Of a stretch of DNA of 64,000 bases, positions 1 through 8,878 are shown in pieces. A program made the position numbers and the translations under genes. The stretch covers positions 9,009,001-9,073,000 of the forward strand of contig NZ_JANADP010000001.1 in the NCBI RefSeq assembly GCF_024199945.1, in the 5' to 3' direction. Below the pieces are notes generated by a model. The model was not told the origin of the DNA. It saw only the letters and a list, made by a program, of their open reading frames with translations, and made no database searches. The stretch's first letter is position 1, and every line of letters starts with the position of its first letter. The stretch comes from Bradyrhizobium sp. CCGUVB4N. GTDB lineage: Bacteria; Pseudomonadota; Alphaproteobacteria; Rhizobiales; Xanthobacteraceae.

Positions 1-1
1 C

Positions 2-43
2 GATCTGCTTAAGAATTGCGGCGTCGACCGCTTCGCCGCCTAA
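2..43 (+). CDS. C-terminal end of an unidentified protein (partial)
   Basis: An open frame enters from the left edge and ends in a TAA at 41-43, giving a 13-residue tail ending in VDRFAA. It is followed by hairpins, one of them terminator-like, as expected after a gene end. The tail is too short to identify a family. It could also be a chance open frame. Confidence 0.35.
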   Translation, partial: DLLKNCGVDRFAA

Positions 44-65
44 GGCAAAGGATTTCAATGGGATA

Positions 66-83
66 GGGCCGGATGACCGGCCC
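66..83 (+). terminator. Short GC hairpin after the partial gene
   Basis: A perfect 7-bp inverted repeat (66-72 with 77-83, loop ATGA) lies 22 bp after the stop of the partial gene. There is no T-run behind it, so it may only stabilise the 3' end of the transcript. Only the symmetry is visible; function is inferred. Confidence 0.3.
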
Positions 84-204
84 CACCCCGGGACACGAAA
101 GCGTTACCGCCGACGAAACAAATGAAACAAACCACAACATCCGGCGGAAAAACTTCGTCCCTATAAGGATCACATACGGTTTCGTTAAACCTCCCAAGAC
201 CTCC

Positions 205-246
205 AACGACCCGGACGGGATGCCCCCCCCCGGGTCGTTTTTATTT
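205..246 (+). terminator. Intrinsic terminator
   Basis: A 10-bp perfect stem (205-214 with 230-239) encloses a 15-nt loop containing a run of C and is followed by a T-rich tail (238-246, TTTTTATTT). This is a standard rho-independent shape for transcription on the plus strand. It ends either the gene cut by the left edge or a short untranslated transcript between 84 and 204. That interval has no credible coding frame. Confidence 0.6.
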
Positions 247-273
247 GGGGTTTCCTGAGTGGGGGCGGCCCCC

Positions 274-418
274 GCTCTCTCATTCCCTCCCCCGTTGCGG
301 GGTCCGAGGCGAGCGAAGCTCGCTCTCGAGGGCAGGGAGAGGAGTAGCCACGAACTCCGATCTCTCCCGGGGCCACCCCTCTCCCCCGCCCTCCCCCGCA
401 AGGGGGGAGGGAGCGCAG
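274..418. repeat. Dispersed palindromic element, family A (copy 1, diverged)
   Basis: About 145 bp with CCCTCCCCC-type left and right arms that are inverted copies of each other, separated by a loop. The right arm (about 375-418) is almost identical to that of the copies at 4863, 13846 and 21232. The left arm is altered: an insert around 300-330 carries its own small palindrome GAGCGAAGCTCGCTC. It lies in the gap before the CcdA gene. The remaining sequence to 539 has no recognisable gene. Confidence 0.75.
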
Positions 419-513
419 TGCCGCTGTGGCCCGCACGGTTGTCCCGCGGAACAACCACCCCGTCACGAGCGCGTGACGCCGCGTAACGATCCCCGTCTCC
501 ATCCCGAACTGCC

Positions 514-533
514 CTCGTGACATCAATCACGAG
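514..533. other. Small hairpin just before the CcdA gene
   Basis: A 7-bp inverted repeat (514-520 with 527-533, loop CATCAA) ends 6 bp before the ATG at 540. In RNA it would sit over the ribosome-binding region, where no clear Shine-Dalgarno sequence is visible. It could affect translation or be an operator. Only the symmetry is seen. Confidence 0.3.
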
Positions 534-539
534 TGCCCC

Positions 540-1238
540 ATGCTCGAACTCCTCTTCGCTGTCCTCGCCGGCATCCTCACCATTGCGGCGCCCTGCACGC
601 TGCCGATGTTGCCGATCCTGCTCGGCGCCTCGATCGGGCGCACGTCGCAATTGCGGCCCGCGATGATCGCGCTCGGCTTCGTCGTGTCCTTCTCCGCGGT
701 GGCGCTGCTGCTCGGCGCGCTGACGCGGCTGTTCGATTTCGATCCGAATGTGCTGCGCGAGGCGGCGTCGATTCTGCTGCTCGGCTTCGGACTGTTGATG
801 CTGTGGCCGGCGCCGTTCGAATGGCTGTCGATCCGGCTCAATGGCTGGCTCAGTCTCGGCAATGCGGGCGGCATGCAGCGCGAAAGCGCGCTCGGCGGTC
901 TCCTGCTCGGGACCACGCTGGGCCTGGTCTGGACACCCTGCGCCGGCCCCGTGCTCGGCTCGATCCTGACGCTGGTCGCGACCTCGAAGAACCTCGCCTG
1001 GGCCGGCACGCTGCTGGTCGCCTACGCGATTGGTGCTGCGATCCCGATGCTCGGGATCGCCTATGGCGGACAGGCCGCGACCACGCGTGTGCGCAGCCTC
1101 GCGCGCATCTCGCCGCGCCTGCAGCAGGGCTTTGGCGTCGTCGTGATCGCCTTCGCGCTCGCCGCCTACTTCCAATACGACACGCTGATCGTGGCGTGGC
1201 TCACCGGCTTCTATCCCACCGGCCAGATCGGCCTGTGA
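540..1238 (+). CDS. CcdA/DsbD-type cytochrome c biogenesis / thiol-reductant transporter
   Basis: A 232-residue, almost wholly hydrophobic protein with about six membrane segments, the size of the CcdA family. The two characteristic proline-cysteine motifs are present: APC near residue 19 and TPC near residue 134. These paired cysteines carry electrons from cytoplasmic thioredoxin across the inner membrane to periplasmic thiol proteins. The next gene, 30 bp downstream, encodes a periplasmic-type thioredoxin that is the probable partner, an arrangement like the two halves of DipZ. A SoxV-like role for the sox locus 14 kb away is possible but unproven. The ATG at 540 lacks a strong ribosome-binding site. 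Confidence 0.88.
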   Translation: MLELLFAVLAGILTIAAPCTLPMLPILLGASIGRTSQLRPAMIALGFVVSFSAVALLLGALTRLFDFDPNVLREAASILLLGFGLLMLWPAPFEWLSIRLNGWLSLGNAGGMQRESALGGLLLGTTLGLVWTPCAGPVLGSILTLVATSKNLAWAGTLLVAYAIGAAIPMLGIAYGGQAATTRVRSLARISPRLQQGFGVVVIAFALAAYFQYDTLIVAWLTGFYPTGQIGL

Positions 1239-1268
1239 TCGTTTCACCCCTCAACGGAGAACACATCC

Positions 1269-1835
1269 ATGACCTTCAAACTGCTCGCCGTCTCCGCCGC
1301 GCTGATCGGCTTCGCCGTCACCGGCGCCGTCATCCCCGGCATCTGCGACGAGGTCTCGCCCGCAGCGCCGGTGAAGGTCGCGGCCGCGCGCCAGGCGGTG
1401 ACCGCGCCCGACTTCGCCGGCATCAGCAACTGGTTCAACTCGAAGCCGCTCAACATCGCCGACCTCCGCGGCAAGGTCGTGCTGGTCGACTTCTGGACCT
1501 ATGGCTGCGTCAACTGCGTCAACACGCTGCCGCACGTCACCGACCTCTATGCAAAATACAAGGACAAGGGCCTCGTCGTGGTCGGCGTGCACACGCCGGA
1601 ATTCCCGTTCGAGCGTTCGGCTTCGAACGTGCAGGCCGCACTGAAGCGTCATGGCATCACCTATCCGGTCGCGCAGGACAATGAGTCCAAGACCTGGAAC
1701 GCCTACAGCAACCAGTATTGGCCGGCGCAATACATCATCGACCAGAACGGCAAGATCGTGTTCCAGCACGAAGGCGAAGGCCGCTATGACGAGATCGACC
1801 GCACCGTGGCCAGGCTGCTGAACGCCGAGAGTTGA
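1269..1835 (+). CDS. Thioredoxin-like protein (TlpA/DipZ-type redoxin)
   Basis: A 188-residue protein with an N-terminal hydrophobic signal (about residues 1-25) and a thioredoxin fold. The redox motif CVNC lies at residues 80-83 after DFWTYG, a context typical of DipZ-like redoxins. The later VxxHTPEF and YWPAQYIID segments also match redoxins, including the region of the cis-proline. It probably reduces disulfides or assists cytochrome maturation in the periplasm, fed by the CcdA-type protein 30 bp upstream with which it is presumably cotranscribed. A strong hairpin follows it. The substrate is unknown. Confidence 0.85.
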   Translation: MTFKLLAVSAALIGFAVTGAVIPGICDEVSPAAPVKVAAARQAVTAPDFAGISNWFNSKPLNIADLRGKVVLVDFWTYGCVNCVNTLPHVTDLYAKYKDKGLVVVGVHTPEFPFERSASNVQAALKRHGITYPVAQDNESKTWNAYSNQYWPAQYIIDQNGKIVFQHEGEGRYDEIDRTVARLLNAES

Positions 1836-1861
1836 TCCCGCAGGCGGCGGTGTGCTGCTTG

Positions 1862-1888
1862 ACTCCACGGACCCGTCCGTGGAGTTTC
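1862..1888 (+). terminator. Hairpin terminator after the ccdA-redoxin pair
   Basis: A perfect 10-bp stem (1862-1871 with 1876-1885, loop CCCG) begins 27 bp after the redoxin stop and is followed by a short TTTC. The stem is strong but the T-run short, so termination may be partial. It also lies just before the next gene's start at 1916. Confidence 0.55.
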
Positions 1889-1915
1889 GCGCGCCAACGC
1901 AAATCAGCCGCCGCA

Positions 1916-2911
1916 ATGAACGACGCGACCACCAGCAACGACATCCGCCTTCGCGAAGGCTCCTCGATCGCGCAGCGGCTGGTCGTGGCCGGGTCTGCCG
2001 CGGCTGTTGCGCTCTGCTTCACGCCGGGACTGTTCACGCACGACGTCCTCGAAATCATCATTTCCGTGGTCGCGCTGCTGGCGGGCGCCGCGTTCGTCGG
2101 CGTCGTCATGCTGGCGCCGGCGGTGGTGTGGATCATCACGCCGGCTGAAATCCTGATCGGGAAGCAGCGTCCATTCGGGAAGCTCCAGACACGGATCGTC
2201 GCGAAAGAGGACATCACGGGACTTCAGGTTCCCGGCAGCAAAACCGCGAAAGCCCGCTTCCAGCTCGCCTTCACGCTTGCTTCGGGCGAGCGCCTGACCT
2301 CCCCGCCCCTCTCCGACGTCACGCATGTGCGTGACACCGTGGCGCGGATCGCGGCGCAATTCGACGTTCCCGACGTCGAAGCCCCCGTCAACCCGCTCGA
2401 CGCCAGCAATCCCGAGATGCGTCTTGGCGACCCCGTCGAGCCGTTTTCCCAAAGAGACATCCGGATCGCGGCCTTGATCGCCGTCGCCCTGAGTGTCGCA
2501 CCCTATGCCTACAGGCTCTGGCGCGGCCTGCAGCCCCAATGGATCGACTACACCCTGCTGCCGCTTGGCGTCCTCGCCGCGTTCGGCGTCTATCGATTCG
2601 CCAATCTCGTCACCGGCGCCTTCTGGGTGATCCGCGAAGGCGACATCCGCGTCGAACGGCTCTGGGGCAACGGCCAGCCGCGCGAGGACACGATCGAAGG
2701 GCCCAACGTCAAGGCGATCACCGTCGACCGTCGCGGCCGATCCGAGGATGAGCACTGCATCCTGACGATCCGGCTGCGCTCGGGGCGACGGTTTCGCAGC
2801 CCCCGCATCGGCTCGCGCAACGAGGCCCGTGCCGTGGGCATGGAGATCGTCCGGCGGCTCGGGATCGAGGCGGCGGCCAATCAAATCCAGGACGCCTCAA
2901 CCCGTGGGTGA
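1916..2911 (+). CDS. Hypothetical membrane protein
   Basis: 331 residues, no family recognised. Two hydrophobic hairpins are visible: about residues 20-75 (AAAVALCFTPGL and VVALLAGAAFVGVVML) and about 180-235 (IAALIAVALSVAP and LLPLGVLAAFGVYRF). Each is followed by a soluble stretch rich in beta-type sequence, so the protein looks like an internal duplication of a two-helix plus beta-domain unit, as in PH-like membrane proteins. The ATG at 1916 was chosen over a frame opening at 1832 because that one overlaps the preceding stop and runs through the terminator hairpin. Function unknown. Confidence 0.65.
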   Translation: MNDATTSNDIRLREGSSIAQRLVVAGSAAAVALCFTPGLFTHDVLEIIISVVALLAGAAFVGVVMLAPAVVWIITPAEILIGKQRPFGKLQTRIVAKEDITGLQVPGSKTAKARFQLAFTLASGERLTSPPLSDVTHVRDTVARIAAQFDVPDVEAPVNPLDASNPEMRLGDPVEPFSQRDIRIAALIAVALSVAPYAYRLWRGLQPQWIDYTLLPLGVLAAFGVYRFANLVTGAFWVIREGDIRVERLWGNGQPREDTIEGPNVKAITVDRRGRSEDEHCILTIRLRSGRRFRSPRIGSRNEARAVGMEIVRRLGIEAAANQIQDASTRG

Positions 2912-3088
2912 GACAGCAGACGCGGCTTTTCGCGCCAATCTACCCTGTTCCTGGGTGTTGATTCCCGTCAAAAAACCAAAGCATTCTCGTGACATATCAG
3001 TCAGGCGCGCCTTTAACTTGCCACGAAGCTGCCCCTGAGTTCAGATGGTTCCTAACGATTTGCGCTGTGGCAGCGGGGAGAGCTTGAA

Positions 3089-3682
3089 ATGACGGATGTT
3101 CGTCGCCTGACCGGGGCGCTTGTGGCTGCGATCGGCCTGATCCTGTCCGCACCGCACGCCTTCGCCCAGCAGCCGGACCGCGGCGACGAGCCCGGACTGA
3201 TTGCCGACGACAGCTATCAGCTCGATCCGGAATGGCAGAAGCAGGTCGTGTACTACCGCACCACCGAGCCGCCCGGCACCATCATCATCTCGACCACCGA
3301 GCGCCACCTTTATCTGGTGCAGCCCGGCGGGCGCGCGATCCGCTACGGCATCGGCGTCGGCCGCGACGGTTTTCAGTGGCAGGGGCTGGTGAACATCACC
3401 AACAAGAAGGAATGGCCGGACTGGACGCCGCCGCCGGAAATGATCCAGCGCCAGCCCTATCTGCCGCGCTTCATGGCCGGCGGCCCCGGCAACCCGCTCG
3501 GCGCCCGCGCCATGTATCTCGGCACCACGGTCTACCGCATCCACGGCACCAACCGTCCCGATACGATCGGCACCAAGGTGTCCTCGGGCTGCTTCCGCCT
3601 CGTCAACAATGACGTCGCCGATCTCTACGATCGCGTCCCTGTTGGCACCAAGGTGGTCATCCGGCAGAAGCCCGAGCTCTAA
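3089..3682 (+). CDS. L,D-transpeptidase (ErfK/YbiS/YkuD family)
   Basis: A 197-residue secreted enzyme. A signal peptide (about residues 1-26, ending AFAQQ) is followed by a YkuD catalytic domain. The active-site histidine HGT is at residue 152 and the nucleophile is Cys168 in SSGCFR, within the family pattern of His, about 15 residues, then S-x-G-C. Such enzymes cross-link meso-diaminopimelate residues of peptidoglycan (3-3 links) or attach proteins to the wall in the periplasm. The start has a good ribosome-binding site (GGGGAGAGC, 8 bp upstream). It appears monocistronic: a hairpin follows. Confidence 0.92.
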   Translation: MTDVRRLTGALVAAIGLILSAPHAFAQQPDRGDEPGLIADDSYQLDPEWQKQVVYYRTTEPPGTIIISTTERHLYLVQPGGRAIRYGIGVGRDGFQWQGLVNITNKKEWPDWTPPPEMIQRQPYLPRFMAGGPGNPLGARAMYLGTTVYRIHGTNRPDTIGTKVSSGCFRLVNNDVADLYDRVPVGTKVVIRQKPEL

Positions 3683-3694
3683 GTCCATCGTTCG

Positions 3695-3718
3695 AGCACG
3701 ATCCCTTTGGATCGTGCT
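3695..3718 (+). terminator. Hairpin after the L,D-transpeptidase gene
   Basis: A 10-bp perfect inverted repeat (3695-3704 with 3709-3718, loop CTTT) lies 13 bp after the stop codon. There is little T-run afterwards. It is probably a transcript 3' end, although symmetry means it could act in both directions. Confidence 0.5.
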
Positions 3719-3766
3719 TCCCGCCTTCGCCAGAATTCCATTTCCCGATTTTTTCGAGAGAGCAAC

Positions 3767-4807
3767 ATGATGCGCACATTTCGAGGCGGCCTGCTGATCG
3801 GGCTCGCGGTCGCCGTGCTGGTCGGCGCCTTGGCCGTCGTCTACGAATTCTACGACACCCGCACGCTGAAGCGCACGGTGCGCCGCGGCGAAGTGCTGTG
3901 CGGCGTCAACAAGGGCCTGCCGGGCTTCTCGATCCCCGACGACAAGGGCAACTGGACCGGCTTTGACGTCGATTTCTGCCGCGCAGTCGCCGCGGCAATC
4001 TTCGACGACCCGAGCAAGGCGCGCTTCGTGCCGCTCGACGCCAGCGAGCGCTTCAAGGAATTGCAGAGCCGCAAGGTCGACATCCTCTCGCGCAACTCGA
4101 CCTGGAGCATGTCGCGTGAGCTCGACTACGATCTCTATTTCCCGGCGGTGGCCTATTACGACGGCGAAGGTTTCATGGTGCCGCGCTCGCGCAACAAGGA
4201 GACCTCGCTCGATCTCGCCGACAGCAAGGTCTGCGTGCAGGCCGGCACCACCACGCTGCTCAACCTCGCCGACTACTTCAAAGCCAACAACATGAAGTAC
4301 GAGCTGGTGAAGTTCGACAAGCTCGAAGACGTGGTGAAGGCCTACGACACCGGCAAGTGCGACACGCTCACCGCCGACGTCTCGCAGCTCTATGCGCTGC
4401 GGCTGAACATGTCCAAGCCCGGCGACCACATGATCCTGCCCGACATGATCTCCAAGGAGCCGCTCGCCCCCGTCGTGCGCCAGCGCGACGACGACTGGAT
4501 GATGATCGTGAAGTGGACGCTCTACGCGATGATCAACGCCGAAGAGCTCGGCATCACCTCGGAGAACATCGACGACGCGCTGAAGTCGAAGAAGCCGGAA
4601 GTGATGCGGCTGGTCGGCACCGAAGGCAATTACGGCGAGCAGCTCGGCCTGACCAAGGACTGGGCCGTGCGCATCATCCGCCGCGTCGGCAATTACGGCG
4701 AGATGTACGAGCGCAATATCGGCGAGAAATCGCAGCTGAAGATCCCGCGCGGCATGAACCAGCTGTGGAACGCCGGTGGCGTGCAGTACGCGCCGCCGAT
4801 GAGGTAG
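3767..4807 (+). CDS. Amino-acid ABC transporter substrate-binding protein, N-terminally anchored
   Basis: A 346-residue member of the SBP_bac_3 family, closest in motif pattern to general L-amino-acid binding proteins (GEVLCGVNKGLPGFS, then GFDVDFCRAVAAA, then the Asp/Arg-type ligand site). One N-terminal hydrophobic segment (about residues 8-28) has no obvious cleavage motif, so the protein may stay anchored. No permease or ATPase gene is adjacent, so it is an orphan here. The ATG at 3767 follows a GAGAG ribosome-binding site; another ATG follows directly at 3770. An earlier in-frame start at 3707 lies in the preceding hairpin and was not used. Confidence 0.85.
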   Translation: MMRTFRGGLLIGLAVAVLVGALAVVYEFYDTRTLKRTVRRGEVLCGVNKGLPGFSIPDDKGNWTGFDVDFCRAVAAAIFDDPSKARFVPLDASERFKELQSRKVDILSRNSTWSMSRELDYDLYFPAVAYYDGEGFMVPRSRNKETSLDLADSKVCVQAGTTTLLNLADYFKANNMKYELVKFDKLEDVVKAYDTGKCDTLTADVSQLYALRLNMSKPGDHMILPDMISKEPLAPVVRQRDDDWMMIVKWTLYAMINAEELGITSENIDDALKSKKPEVMRLVGTEGNYGEQLGLTKDWAVRIIRRVGNYGEMYERNIGEKSQLKIPRGMNQLWNAGGVQYAPPMR

Positions 4808-4862
4808 GGTCAGCGCTTCGCACCGCTGCCATTGCGTTGATGGTGCTAACGACGTGTGCGGT

Positions 4863-5006
4863 GCGTTCCCTCCCCCCTTGCGGGGGAGGGCTAGGGAGAG
4901 GGGTTCTCACGGGGACTCCATCGATCGCGCTTCCTCGCGACGGACAGACCTTTTCCTGGGCTACCCCTCTCCCCCACCCTCCCCCGCAAGGGGGGAGGGA
5001 GCGCAG
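4863..5006. repeat. Dispersed palindromic element, family A (copy 2)
   Basis: About 144 bp. The left arm (4866-4903) and right arm (about 4963-5002) are nearly perfect inverted copies of about 38 bp, around a loop with the conserved segment TCACGGGGACTCCATCGATC. It sits between the convergent ends of the binding-protein and acyl-CoA dehydrogenase genes and could act as a bidirectional terminator. Confidence 0.85.
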
Positions 5007-5031
5007 GGTACCGTGTTGCACAAGCGACTGC

Positions 5032-6171
5032 TCAATACCCCCGCGCGCGCGCCAGCTGCTCGGTGTGGTAGTTCGCATCGCCGAACAATTCCTCGCACAC
5101 GCGTGCGCGCTTCATGAAGAAGCCGATGTCGAACTGGTCGGTCATGCCCATGCCGCCATGCATCTGCACGCCTTCCTGCACCGCGCGGGTGGCGGTGGCG
5201 CCGGCGCGCGCCTTGGCGACGGCAACGGCTGAGGCGGCCTTGGCGACATCTGCGTCCAGCGCCTGCAGCGCCTTCATGGTGGCGGCGCGGGTGATCTCGA
5301 TGTCGACATAGAGCTCGGCGGCGCGGTGCTGCAGCGCCTGGAATTCGCCGATCAGCTTGCCGAATTGCTTGCGGTTCTTCAGGTACTCGACGGTGCGATT
5401 GAAGACTTCCTCGCTCAAGCCCACCATTTCGGCGGCGACCGCGCCGCGGCCGACGTCGAGCACACCGTCGAGCAGGGCTGCCCCCTGATCGACCTCGCCG
5501 AGCACGCTGTCGGCGTTGACCTCGACATTGGCCAACTCAATCCGCGCCGCGTTGTGCGCGTCGACCATGATGGTGCGCTCGATCGCAACGCCCTTGGCTT
5601 TGGGATTGACCAGGAAAAGCGTCAGGCCGTCGCGCTCACCGGCCGCGCCGGCGGTACGTGCAGCAACGATGAAGAGATCCGCGACATGACCATCAACCAC
5701 CAGCGCCTTGGTGCCGGACAATTTAAAACCGTTGCCGGCGCGCACGGCCTGCAAATTCGTCTGCAGCGGGCGATGCTTCGCGCCCTCGTCGATCGCAAGC
5801 GTCGCGAGCAGCGAGCCGTTGGAGATCTTCGGCAGATACTCCGACTTCTGCGCGGCATTGCCGCCGCGGTTCAGCGCCGAGGCCGCGACCACGCTGGTGG
5901 CGAGGAACGGCGACGGCATCAGAGTGCGGCCGATCTCCTCCATCACGATGCCGGCTTCCATGACACCGAGGCCGCTGCCGCCGAACTCTTCCGGCACCAG
6001 CAGGCCGGCAAAGCCCATCTCGGCGAAGGAATGCCACAGCTCCTTGGAGAAGCCGGTGGGATCCTTGCTATCGCGCAAGCCGCGCAGGTGCGACACCGGC
6101 GCCTTATCGCTGATCAGCCCGCGCGCGCTGTCGCGGAGCATTGATTGTTCTTCGGTGAGGACGAGGGCCAT
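5032..6171 (-). CDS. Acyl-CoA dehydrogenase, probable small (beta) partner of a heteromeric pair
   Basis: A 379-residue flavoenzyme of the acyl-CoA dehydrogenase fold. N-terminal helical domain (ESxxGLLVPEEFGGSGLG near residue 75), a middle beta domain, and a C-terminal helical domain with RKQFGKLIGEFQALQH near residue 265 and MHGGMGMTDQFD near residue 345. The strictly conserved catalytic-loop and FAD motifs of the middle domain are weaker than in the upstream gene. That pattern is seen in heteromeric pairs such as PimC/PimD or the steroid FadE pairs. It is preceded on the same strand by the other dehydrogenase. The start at 6171 was chosen over 6222, which lies in a repeat. Confidence 0.85.
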   Translation of the reverse strand: MALVLTEEQSMLRDSARGLISDKAPVSHLRGLRDSKDPTGFSKELWHSFAEMGFAGLLVPEEFGGSGLGVMEAGIVMEEIGRTLMPSPFLATSVVAASALNRGGNAAQKSEYLPKISNGSLLATLAIDEGAKHRPLQTNLQAVRAGNGFKLSGTKALVVDGHVADLFIVAARTAGAAGERDGLTLFLVNPKAKGVAIERTIMVDAHNAARIELANVEVNADSVLGEVDQGAALLDGVLDVGRGAVAAEMVGLSEEVFNRTVEYLKNRKQFGKLIGEFQALQHRAAELYVDIEITRAATMKALQALDADVAKAASAVAVAKARAGATATRAVQEGVQMHGGMGMTDQFDIGFFMKRARVCEELFGDANYHTEQLARARGY

Positions 6172-6215
6172 GACGGGCTCCAACAGAATTATTGTTCGTT
6201 TGAATTCAATGGTGA

Positions 6216-6313
6216 CCCTCATGGTGAGGAGGCGCGCTAGCGCCGTCTCGAACCATGAAGGCCGTGGCCATCCTTCGAGACGCGGCCTTGCGGCCGCTCC
6301 TCAGGATGAGGAC
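6216..6313. repeat. Palindromic intergenic element (TCCTCAGGATGAGGA type)
   Basis: About 98 bp between the two acyl-CoA dehydrogenase genes. The left part (CTCATGGTGAGGAGG, then CGTCTCGAACCATGAAGG) is an imperfect inverted copy of the right part (CCATCCTTCGAGACG, then TCCTCAGGATGAG). The arrangement resembles REP-like elements of Bradyrhizobium and relatives. It could form a hairpin in the transcript of the gene pair. Confidence 0.65.
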
Positions 6314-6318
6314 CTTCC

Positions 6319-7518
<1,200 letters not shown>

Positions 7519-7650
7519 GGTCGTTTCCATCAATCACAACTTGTTGGCGGCGACTCTGGGCCATCGCACTGCGGAATTCAACCACTTCCATTGAGCGCAT
7601 CGGCTATAGTCGCAACCGCGACGATGCTTGAAAACAAAGAGGAAACGCGA

Positions 7651-8196
7651 ATGCGCCTGAAACTTCTTTCGCCTGGCGAAATGAACGAGAGCCAGCGGCA
7701 GACCTATGACGAGTCGATTGCCGGCAAACGCGGCAAGCCGCCGGCGCCGATGATGGCCTGGCTCAACAGCCCCGACATGGCCCGTCACGCCACGCGGCTC
7801 GGCGAAGTCCTGCGCTACGACACGATCTTCCCGGCAAAGCTTTCGGAGATCGCGATCCTGGTGACGGCGCGGCACTGGACCGCGCATTACGAATGGTATG
7901 CGCACAAGCGCCTCGCGCTCGCCGGCGGCATGAACCCGAAAATCATCGACGCGATCCGTGACCGCCGCACCCCCGAGTTCGACGACCCCAAGGGCAAGAT
8001 GATCTACGATCTCGCGAAATCGCTGCATGAGGGCCACGGCGTCGAGAAGGGGCTTTATGATGCGGCCGTTGCGCTGCTGAGCGAACGCGGCGTCGTCGAG
8101 GTGATCGGTCTCTGCGGCTACTACACGATGGTGTCGATGACGCTGAACACGTTCGAGTTCGAGCTGCCGGAGGGCGAAGTGCCCGAGCTGTACTAG
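7651..8196 (+). CDS. Carboxymuconolactone decarboxylase family protein
   Basis: A 181-residue protein of the CMD/AhpD fold. The family's helical pattern with EIAILVTARHWTAHYEW and HKRLALAGG is visible around residues 70-95. It lacks the CxxC of AhpD peroxidoreductases, so it belongs to the non-redox branch whose activities are mostly unassigned. The ATG at 7651 follows a GAGGAAACGCGA ribosome-binding site. The open frame continues upstream but only antisense to the dehydrogenase gene. It is divergent from the acyl-CoA dehydrogenase pair across 132 bp and followed by a VOC gene, suggesting aromatic or acyl catabolism. Confidence 0.82.
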   Translation: MRLKLLSPGEMNESQRQTYDESIAGKRGKPPAPMMAWLNSPDMARHATRLGEVLRYDTIFPAKLSEIAILVTARHWTAHYEWYAHKRLALAGGMNPKIIDAIRDRRTPEFDDPKGKMIYDLAKSLHEGHGVEKGLYDAAVALLSERGVVEVIGLCGYYTMVSMTLNTFEFELPEGEVPELY

Positions 8197-8220
8197 GTTT
8201 CACGTATGGAAACGCTGCGT

Positions 8221-8250
8221 TTCGGGATCGGCCAGTAGCGCTGTCCCGAA
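8221..8250 (+). other. Hairpin between the CMD-like and VOC genes
   Basis: A 7-bp inverted repeat (TTCGGGA at 8221-8227 and TCCCGAA at 8244-8250) with a 16-nt loop lies in the 91-bp gap between the two genes. It is a possible attenuator or weak terminator; no T-run follows. Confidence 0.3.
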
Positions 8251-8287
8251 GCCCGGCTTAAGTGGGGTTCAGTCACGGAGCAGCCAC

Positions 8288-8779
8288 ATGTCGCAATCAC
8301 CCGTCGCCGCCGGCACCAGGATCGGCCACGTCCATCTCAAGGTCGCCGATCTCGATCGCGCGCTCGGCTTCTACTGCGGCGTGCTCGGCTTCGAGCTGAT
8401 GCAGCGCATGGGCTCGGGCGCGGCCTTCATCTCGGCGGGCGGCTACCATCACCACATCGGTCTCAACACCTGGGAGAGCAAGGGCGGCTCACCGCCGCCG
8501 CCGGGCACGACCGGGCTGTTTCACACCGCGATCCTCTATCCGACGCGGCCGGCGCTGGCGGACGCGCTGCACCGGGTGCTGACGGCCGGCATTGCGCTGG
8601 ACGGCGCCAGCGACCACGGCGTGAGCGAGGCGCTTTATTTGCGCGATCCCGACGAGAACGGCGTGGAACTGTATTGGGACAAGCCGCGAGAGCAATGGCC
8701 GTTCGGGCCGGACGGGAAGCTCGCGATGTTTACCAAGCGGCTGGACGTGGAAGCGCTGCTGAGGCAGCGGGAGGCGTAG
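8288..8779 (+). CDS. VOC (glyoxalase / extradiol dioxygenase fold) protein
   Basis: A 163-residue single VOC domain. The expected metal ligands are visible: His in GHVHLKVADL near residue 15, His in GLFHTAIL near residue 79, and Glu in GVELYWD near residue 126, matching the H-H-E triad of catechol-2,3-dioxygenase-like proteins. The sequence resembles bacterial catechol 2,3-dioxygenase paralogs such as CatE, but the substrate cannot be assigned. It lies 91 bp downstream of the CMD-family gene, probably cotranscribed. Confidence 0.82.
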   Translation: MSQSPVAAGTRIGHVHLKVADLDRALGFYCGVLGFELMQRMGSGAAFISAGGYHHHIGLNTWESKGGSPPPPGTTGLFHTAILYPTRPALADALHRVLTAGIALDGASDHGVSEALYLRDPDENGVELYWDKPREQWPFGPDGKLAMFTKRLDVEALLRQREA

Positions 8780-8781
8780 GT

Positions 8782-8878
8782 CTCGTAGGGTGGGCAAAGC
8801 GAAGCGTGCCCACGGACTCTTGCTGACTCATCGAGAAATCGTGGGCACGGCGCGGTGCGCCTTTGCCCACCCTACGAG
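8782..8878. repeat. Palindromic element, family C (GTAGGGTGGGCAAAG type), copy 1
   Basis: About 97 bp with outer arms that are perfect inverted copies (CTCGTAGGGTGGGCAAAG at left and CTTTGCCCACCCTACGAG at right), plus inner inverted arms GCGTGCCCAC/GTGGGCACG. It separates the convergent VOC and MFS genes. The right arm contains the stop codon of the MFS gene (TAG on the minus strand at 8872-8874). Two further copies lie at 46905 and 51686. Confidence 0.88.

Noticed and set aside
9..1247. A 412-codon minus-strand frame over the CcdA gene
   Set aside because: It runs through the palindromic element and the terminator and lacks any recognisable domain.
540..1835. CcdA and redoxin genes taken as SoxV and SoxW of the sox locus
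   Set aside because: They are 13 kb away with unrelated genes between; the families also serve other cytochrome or thiol pathways, so no sox symbols were given.
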